This document shows, piece by piece, positions 57,522 to 64,000 of a DNA stretch of 64,000 bases (positions are counted from its first letter, which is position 1; every line of letters begins with the position of its first letter). The stretch spans positions 10,292,001 to 10,356,000 of the forward strand of contig NC_064009.1 of the NCBI RefSeq assembly GCF_932276165.1, written 5' to 3'. The DNA is from Plutella xylostella (lineage: Eukaryota > Arthropoda > Insecta > Lepidoptera > Plutellidae). Below the pieces are notes generated by a model. The model saw nothing but the letters and a program-made list of their open reading frames with translations, did no database searches and was not told where the DNA came from. The translations under genes were made by a program, and so were the position numbers.

Positions 57522-58057
57522 GTACTGCTACTCTTGATACGCAAGACGGTTATTCATATTGCGTTAATATTGTGCTCGAGTCAGAACCAATTTCAATTTA
57601 GATTTGGTACTCTTGACGTCTATTTGGTTACAATTCGGTTTCACTTAAAATTTGGTTACGATTGATTGAAACTCTTTTTACGACTTTGTGAAAGAATGAA
57701 TGAAAAGGACCAATTTCAAGTGGTTCTTTGGTCGGTCACCCATCCAATGGCTGACCGTGCCAGTTGTTGCTTAACCTCAGTGATCAGTTACGATCACTGA
57801 AGCCCGCTCGACTACAGACGCTTCGATAGTGTCAACTTGACACTATTCACGACAGTTTTTGTTATTTTTTCCTTTTCATTCATTCTTTCACAAACTCGTA
57901 AAAAAAGTTTCAAACAATCGTAACCAAATTTTAAGTGAAACCGAATTGTAACCAAATAGACGTCTAGAGTACCAAATCTAAATTGAAATTGGTTCTGACT
58001 CGAGCACAATATTAACGCAATATGAATAACCGTCTTGCGTATCAAGAGTAGCAGTAC
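57522..58057. repeat. Inverted repeat with 190-bp arms and 5S-like core
   Basis: Arm 57522-57711 (starts GTACTGCTACTCTTGATACG) is matched in inverse by 57868-58057 with only about four differences. The 156-bp centre holds a 5S rRNA-like stretch. The frames 57474-57665 (+) and 57812-58045 (-) encode the same peptide only because of the symmetry. A transcript through it would fold into long dsRNA. Class unknown. Confidence 0.85.
57728..57820 (-). ncRNA. 5S rRNA-derived fragment (not a functional 5S gene)
   Basis: Minus strand reads GATCACTGAGGTTAAGCAAC, then GGCACGGTCAG and TTGGATGGGTGACCG, matching the order of box A, the intermediate element and box C of 5S rRNA. The 5' third and the 3' end of 5S are not present, so this is more likely the head of a 5S-derived SINE than a gene. 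Confidence 0.55.
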
Positions 58058-58365
58058 TGGATACGAGATCCCTAAAACCGGCCGGCAAAGTGTGTAGGAG
58101 CCTTTATGCTCTATGTTTTATATTATCGGTTTCGTACGTATGAATAAACGGCGTGGGCATTGCCGATGAAGTGGACGAACTTTTCTATGAATTTCTATAC
58201 AGAGAGTAAGTTTTGTACGATGCCGATTTACCTTAATCGTGTAAACCCCGTTTTTGCTTTGCAATCGTGAGATCACAGTGACTACCCAACTCGAGCGAAT
58301 TATCATAGTAACGTAGTTTCGCAGGAGCATCTCGCATCACGCGAAGTTCCTTCTTCTTCACTACT
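58058..58365. other. No recognised feature
   Basis: Frame 58118-58330 (minus) unrecognised. Confidence 0.35.
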
Positions 58366-58498
58366 GGAGGTTACTCTATGTTGACGAAAAAAATACGATC
58401 GAGAGCTGTCTTCCAATCGGTACGTTTACTATGAGATAGAGTCGTAGATGGCTCAGCCACAATTAGAAACTTCATTTTTCGTAAGCTAGAGTGATGCC
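58366..58498 (+). mobile_element. MITE family 1, copy 7, diverged
   Basis: GGAGGTTACTCTATGTTGACG-like left end and CGTAAGCTAGAGTGATGCC at the right, with the usual 'agagctgtc...caatcggtacg' body. More worn than the other copies. Confidence 0.7.
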
Positions 58499-60560
58499 TT
58501 GTAATAAAATGTTCCGCGACATATGTTTTACTTTTGTTATTAGAGGTTTACGTACGAGAATGTGAGTTTGTTTTGTTCAGTTCCGATGTGGATATTTTAT
58601 GTTTGATTCGATAAATTCGACCAGTAGGTATATGACAAGTTTTTTAACAAACCGGGTCTTAATACATTTAGGTTTTGTCTAGAAGTCTTGTCTATATTTC
58701 GTATTTAGCGTCCATAGTATGTCGTTGTATATTTTATAACAACAAAATCTTGAGGATGTACGCTTTAGTAAAATATAAAGGAAACCGTACCACCATGCAA
58801 GGTCTGCAAAGTTATTTATAGACGATGTTAATTTACTTTACAGACAAAGAAAGATGAAAAGAAAGTCAATAACAAATCCTATATAAATGTAAACTAATTT
58901 ATTTAACGCAACGTTTTCTCACCCGCATGCCAACTATGAGAGGAAGCAGAGCATAGACAATAACAATGGGAACACAGAATACATTAAAAAAAACAATACA
59001 ATATAAACATGCACACGACTAGAGAGATCGATTACTAGTCGAGAATCGCTCTCCCGGTGAACAGACAGTAATCAAACGTCAAACCTGACAGCTGTCAAAT
59101 AAATCTGAAGAAAGTGCACACAAAATACTTTGGTTAAGTTAAACAAGCGTAAGGTGATAAAACCTTCTAACCTGTTGGGTAACTTTTTAAACAAATTAGC
59201 CGTATGAGGTTGACGCTGCACTATTAGAAAGCTATTATGTCATGGGAAATTAAATGTTACTAATTAGTTACAAGAGAGGTTTTATAATTGCACATGACAT
59301 TGAAAGATTTTATTATTAAACAACAAAATTGCTTCAGCGCTTAATTTCCTTAGAAGAAAATAACAAAATTAATTAGTGGTAATGGTATAACCGCAACATA
59401 AGTATTATGTATATTTGATGAATAAAATTCCACGCTTTTAATTTCAAAAGACCACACACGTTTCGATTGCCAACGACTGGCCAGACAGAAATTTCTCTAT
59501 TAAAAAGAAACAAATGTATTACCATAGACCATAGACTGCGTGGCCAGCCGGCCTATGATCTTGACCTTCTTACGTAACATGACATCAGGTGTTGGATAGT
59601 AGAAAGCATAATGTGATATACGAACTCTTTGCCGCGAGCGAATTTCGAATTTCACCACAACCGGTCGGGCCGCCCAACGTTGGCTATCGATTGATGGCAT
59701 AATAGATAAGCCAGATATTGTGGGCAGCAGATATTGGAATTTATTGTTATTTGCTGCTAATAAATCTGTTTATAGGCATGTCATTTAGAATAACAGCGTA
59801 GCCCGGTGGCTTTAGAGAAATTAGCTGCACTTTCAAAGCTCATAGTTTTTGCGAGCTTTGAAAGTTTTATTTACGATACATACTTATAATTACATAGTGT
59901 TCCAATACATTCTCTACATAGTGCTTCATAGATCTAGACACACCTAATAGTCTATGTTTAAACCTATATTTTCATCTTACATAGCGTAGCTGGAGAACGC
60001 ACATTCTAATTTCAGCTCTACGGTTAAACCTACTAATAAATACTTAAAGGATTAAATAACGAGAACCGTTTAACATTAAGTCAAACAGCTAACACAATTT
60101 GAAACTGGTTTGTATTAGCTCCCGGCCGGTTCGCGATAACCCCTCCCTGCAAGATGTGGCGGTAACGGTACAAATGACTCATATTTGCGTGTTTTCACGA
60201 GCATTTCCATTAGCTGCTATTTTTAAACATAATTGTAGTCATTTTGAGATGCAACATACGACAACGTAAATTTTTATTTTCGTTAATTTCTCATTTTACG
60301 AAAGTATTTTAAAATGTGCTTCTATACTATAGCCCTGCGTTTTCGCTGAATTTCAAATAAGTATCAGCAGTCATACAGTACCTACATCTACGATGGTTTT
60401 ACAATTACAAAGCCGAATATATTTAAAACCCATTCACATTTATTTATTTACACTTATCTGTGAATGGGTTACTACTTAGGTAAATTATGAAAGTATCCCA
60501 TAACATAAAAATAGCCAAGTTACTTAATCAAACATTAGCATTCAGTAAATCAAAACATGC
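58499..60560. other. No supported gene
   Basis: The minus frame 59500-59700 contains ARPVVVKFEIRSRQRV, which resembles a conserved piece of LINE ORF1 proteins (RPVVVKF-type), so a LINE ORF1 remnant is possible around 59580-59700. Otherwise AT-rich. Confidence 0.35.
59575..59700 (-). pseudogene. Possible LINE ORF1 remnant (weak)
   Basis: The minus strand starts at an ATG (59698-59700) and reads ARPVVVKFEIRSRQRV, similar in pattern to the RNA-binding region of LINE ORF1 proteins. No flanking domain or tail supports it. Chance similarity is quite possible. Confidence 0.2.
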
Positions 60561-60569
60561 AACAAAAAC

Positions 60570-60790
60570 TCGACCGGTGCCGGTCGTGTAAAATTTGCTC
60601 ATCACGAGAGCGCGTCAACACCCATCCAACACCACGCTAGTTCCCAACTAGCCTCGACCTAATGAACAGCACGCTCGCCGGTGTTGATTGGTCGATGCGC
60701 TGACAGGCCGGAAGTGCGTTGAACTCTTTCCTATGGCGGCGAAACAACTAAACGGAACAGTTGTCAAACGTGAGAAATAACGTGTGAAAG
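60570..60790 (+). promoter_or_regulatory. Candidate promoter and first exon (weak)
   Basis: The least AT-rich 200 bp in the neighbourhood, with many CpGs. It leads to ATGGCGGCGAAACAACTAAA at 60733 and then to CAAACGTGAGA, a plausible splice donor at 60770. If read through, the frame stops eight bases later (TAA), so coding would need splicing there. No downstream exon is identified in the remaining 3.2 kb. Confidence 0.2.
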
Positions 60791-61713
60791 CGAAGATGCT
60801 GCGCTTATGTTTTAATAATTATTTAACGATATTTTTTATGACTGCTTTATAATGTTGTAATGTTGTTACTTTAACCACCTATCTGGTGGTGTTGGAAAGT
60901 TTTGTATTTTAGATTACATAGTACCTAATTCTTAATTTCTAATATAGTATGCATGGGTTATGATTTTAGTACAAGGTGTTGATCTGACCGGGTTGCATGT
61001 CATCTTTATTAACGCAGATAAACTCACTCCCAAGACTTACAAGGTATCGTACACGTTTTGAGGTAGGTACGGACTAAATCTTATAAACAGCATGTAATTC
61101 CACTGTTCTCTTGCTTTATCGTACTAGAAGTTGGGAAAGCAATGATTAAGTAACTCTCGCTCTTGAATGATCTTCCAGTTTTTTCCAACTTTTGCTATAA
61201 TTAGAATTAATCACTCGTTGCTACAATAGAAAGAGCTGAAAACGCATTCACAACATCCGTTGTTGTGAACACAGGTTGTGTATTCGACCCCATAATATAT
61301 ATTGCTAAAGCAAATAAAGAACAACTGTTCTCAGTTGCACAACACTCTGATAGTAGGTCAGCACTCCATACTGCATTTTTGTCAACAATATAAAATACAA
61401 ACGCACTCGCTCTCATTATTTTACGTAAAAAAACTCAATCTATCTATGTGGTTGTCTGGAAGAGATTACTATTTAGTAATAAATCCGCCGATTATACGAT
61501 TTATTTTCTGTTCTAGGTTTGTGAAACTGTTTCTGTATGTGAGCAATGAAGGGTATTTTTACAAGAGTTCTTACTCATTTATACTTGTATTATTATAGAG
61601 CCTTACAACCACTCCGACTGACATCATTCAGACATCGTTCATTACGTAGTGGTTTGGTAGCCAGACTTGATTCGTTCCAGTAGTTCGGGAAATAATATCC
61701 ATAGAAATCGAAA
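60791..61713. other. No recognised feature
   Basis: Overlapping frames 61207-61416 (minus) and 61302-61598 (plus) have no motif. Confidence 0.4.
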
Positions 61714-61746
61714 TCCTAACTAATATTATAAATGCGAAAGTAACTG

Positions 61747-61789
<43 letters not shown>

Positions 61790-61940
61790 TACTCTTTCAC
61801 GCCAAAACTACTGAACGGATTTGAATGAAATTTGGTATACATACGGTCTAGACCCTGGGAAAGAACATAGGCTACTTTTTATCCCGTGATTCCCACGGGA
61901 AAACTTTTTAAGGCGAAGCGAAGCGCGCGGGAACAGCTAG
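61714..61940 (+). mobile_element. Non-autonomous Helitron, copy 4
   Basis: TCCTAACTAATATTATAAAT ... AGCTAG between A and T, with the longest (TGTC)n run of the five (about 61749-61788). Frame 61886-62140 starts in its 3' end and is not a gene. Confidence 0.87.
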
Positions 61941-62484
61941 TATGTATATATAATGCAAAATTTTGTTACTTATTGCTTTATTTTATGACATTTTATTTAT
62001 ATTATACAGTTTTTGATGTAATTCTACAAAACATAAAAAAGTATACATTTATGCATTTTAAACTTACAGTTTTAATGCAACTAAGTATTCCCATTTGTAT
62101 TCCTGGGGAACTATTATTCGATAGCACTAGCGCAAACTAGCTGCGACAACAAAACAACGATCATAAAATACATTCAAATATTAACATGGTTATTTTTACT
62201 GAAACAAGCTTTACATAAAAAAAAATTCTAACAATAACAGATAGGTACCCATACTACCGATCGTAAACAAAAAACATAAATGTTTTATGAATGACTGAAA
62301 GAAAAGGGAAATTGGTATTAGGCACGAATAGGCTTTTTTATCAATAAGGCTAAAGTTCACACTGATCTGATGATATGCAGCATGAAAGGCCCTTTGAAAA
62401 GTACATAAAATACCGTAGTTTTACCATTTTTTTTTATTTAATTTTTTTTTTTTAAGATGTATGTGGCTGTTTATGTCTGTTGTC
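61941..62484. other. No recognised feature
   Basis: AT-rich; poly-T run near 62430-62455. Confidence 0.35.
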
Positions 62485-62656
62485 TCATCATCATCATCAT
62501 CATCATCAGCCAATAATCATCCACTGCTGGACATAGGCCTCTCCCAAGGAGCGCCGAAACACTCGGTCCTCGGCCTTCCTCATCCAACCACTACCGGCTA
62601 CCCGCCTAAGGTCGTCAGTCCAGCGGGCGTCCCACGCTGCGTTTGCCTGTTCGTGC
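62485..62656 (-). mobile_element. RTE-like LINE 3' end
   Basis: (ATC)n tail (62485-62507) followed by the inverse of the RTE C-terminal coding end up to the RPRTGKR part (inverse 'gtttgcctgttcgtg'). 5'-truncated. The plus frame 62461-62670 is a shadow. Confidence 0.75.
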
Positions 62657-62972
62657 GTTGTCTGTTATAGCGTAGCTCTAAAACTGTACTAATGCTAGGC
62701 CAATTTTATTTTTTATCTCGGAATACATATGTGAAAAATTACCTAATACTTTAACATTGACATTCATCAATGAAGATGCTATGTTTTTTTAAGAATCCAA
62801 TAGCTCTCCTGGCATTCACAGTCCACATCGCAGCACTCGTAAACTGGCTTCCTTCCGGTATGAGTAAGTAGTTCATAAAATACTCGTAAACACATAAATA
62901 TTACATTCATACTACCAACCATGTATTTCCTCAAACATTGACCTTTTTATACATGCTTGTTTTTAAATTACA
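62657..62972. other. No recognised feature
   Basis: AT-rich spacer. Confidence 0.35.
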
Positions 62973-63188
62973 CTAGATGTGCCCGCGCGCTTCGCTTCGC
63001 CTTAAAAAGTTTTCACGTGGGAATTCCTGAATAAAATGTACTTCCTATGGCCTATGTTCTTTCCTAGGGTCTTGACCGTATGTATACTAAATTTCATTCA
63101 AATCCGTTCAGTAGTTTTGGCGTGAAAGAGTAACAGACAGACAGACAGACAGACACAGTTACTTTCGCATTTATAATATTAGTTAGGA
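62973..63188 (-). mobile_element. Non-autonomous Helitron, copy 5
   Basis: Plus strand starts CTAGATGTGCCCGCGCGC and ends ATATTAGTTAGGA. Beyond the usual 5' end the minus strand carries extra TCCTAACTA and TCCTAA units (to 63205), so its true outer end is unclear. Confidence 0.82.
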
Positions 63189-63205
63189 TAGTTAGGATTA
63201 GGATT

Positions 63206-64000
63206 AGTAAAGATGACCCTAAAATTACAGTTTTATTTGTGTAATCACGATTATGATGAGGTCTTTACTAGATTTTGTGTTCCTTAAAACCCTGAAACAT
63301 ACCCTCAAAATAATTTTCTACTGTTGATTTTTATTAAGAAAAACTAATCACATCATTATGTCTAGACAGATAGTAACTTAGTTGAGATTTCAAAAGATCG
63401 ATACAGGTAAATGACAAGGTTAGGCAATCTAGAAATAGACTTGAAAACACGTCATCAACCTAACTTAGTAATATGTTTTATGTCATGTTACCCTCATATT
63501 ATTTATTAGTTAGATAACTGTGTTTATGACACGCAAAGTATTGAAGGGAAAACAAAGAAAATTACGTTACATTTATGACAGGCATAGGTAGTTTTCAAGG
63601 TTCCGCCGGCGATTATCATAATCATAATTTCATGGCGGTTTGTATAAGTAAATAATATATAATTTAGTTATTTAGTTTTAATCACAAGGAATATATTAGA
63701 AAATATTATTTCTCATTCACACAATCTAAATATTGAATGAGTCAAATCACAAGGACTATTATTAGTATAGTATAGTGTAAGACCTGCAGTGTGATGAAAT
63801 GATCACCAGTCGACTAAATATAATATTTTCATTGAGTTTTTCATGAATATGCATCTTTTCAATAATCCTTGATGGAAAATTTAAACATATAAAGTATAAA
63901 TGTGTTTTCTTAATGTTTCGCAAGATTTGTTCTTTATATTTGTTAATTAATTAAGTTTTTATTGCATATACAATATTGATGATATATGGTGCAGAAATGG
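63206..64000. other. No recognised feature
   Basis: AT-rich sequence to the end of the window. Confidence 0.4.

Noticed and set aside
57474..58045. Two ORFs encoding the same 45-residue peptide on opposite strands
   Set aside because: Explained fully by the inverted repeat 57522-58057.

Overview
The window is nuclear DNA of a lepidopteran insect (moth or butterfly). This is inferred from AT-rich sequence carrying several repeat families typical of Lepidoptera: TGTC-microsatellite Helitrons beginning TCCTAACTAATATT and ending CTAG, fold-back repeats beginning AGGGTTCCGTAG and carrying GTCCGTCT runs, tRNA-derived SINEs, and 3' ends of an RTE-like LINE ending in (ATC)n/(GATGAT)n. I could not support any intact host protein-coding gene, rRNA gene or functional tRNA gene. 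The DNA is probably intergenic or a very large intron. Nearly all long open frames are chance frames or frames inside repeats, some on the wrong strand.

Layout. 0-20 kb: a fold-back repeat, a SINE, a small TIR element carrying a second TIR element nested in it (4.6-4.96 kb), a Helitron, RTE tails, a piggyBac-like element with TTAA target sites (12.8-13.7 kb), a palindromic MITE (14.6 kb) and a 1.56-kb hAT-like element with an 8-bp target duplication (17.9-19.5 kb). 20-45 kb: two near-identical 0.76-kb hAT-like elements (21.2 and 42.3 kb) with inverted arrays of a degenerate motif of about 16 bp, more SINE, Helitron, RTE and MITE copies, and long stretches with nothing recognisable. 45-53 kb: a 330-bp near-perfect palindrome, another palindromic MITE, and a 5'-truncated, broken Jockey/CR1-group LINE with readable reverse transcriptase (50.2-52.2 kb).

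54.16-57.06 kb is the most unusual segment: a complete LTR element of the BEL/Pao group, with 247-bp LTRs identical by eye, a GATTG target duplication and a primer site matching tRNA-Tyr. Its inside is a patchwork: a short gag-like start, a pre-integrase piece, 84-bp tandem repeats, a second copy of the leader, a broken integrase C-terminal piece and an env-like membrane-anchored ORF. The strand carries about 46 TGACA pentamers against one TGTCA. Identical LTRs around a broken interior suggest that a defective, non-autonomous copy moved recently.

57.5-58.1 kb is an inverted repeat with 190-bp arms around a 5S rRNA-like core. The remaining 6 kb holds one more TIR element, two Helitrons, an RTE tail and a CpG-richer stretch near 60.6-60.8 kb that could be a promoter and first exon (weak). 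All calls come from reading the sequence; family names rest on remembered hallmarks, not on database searches.
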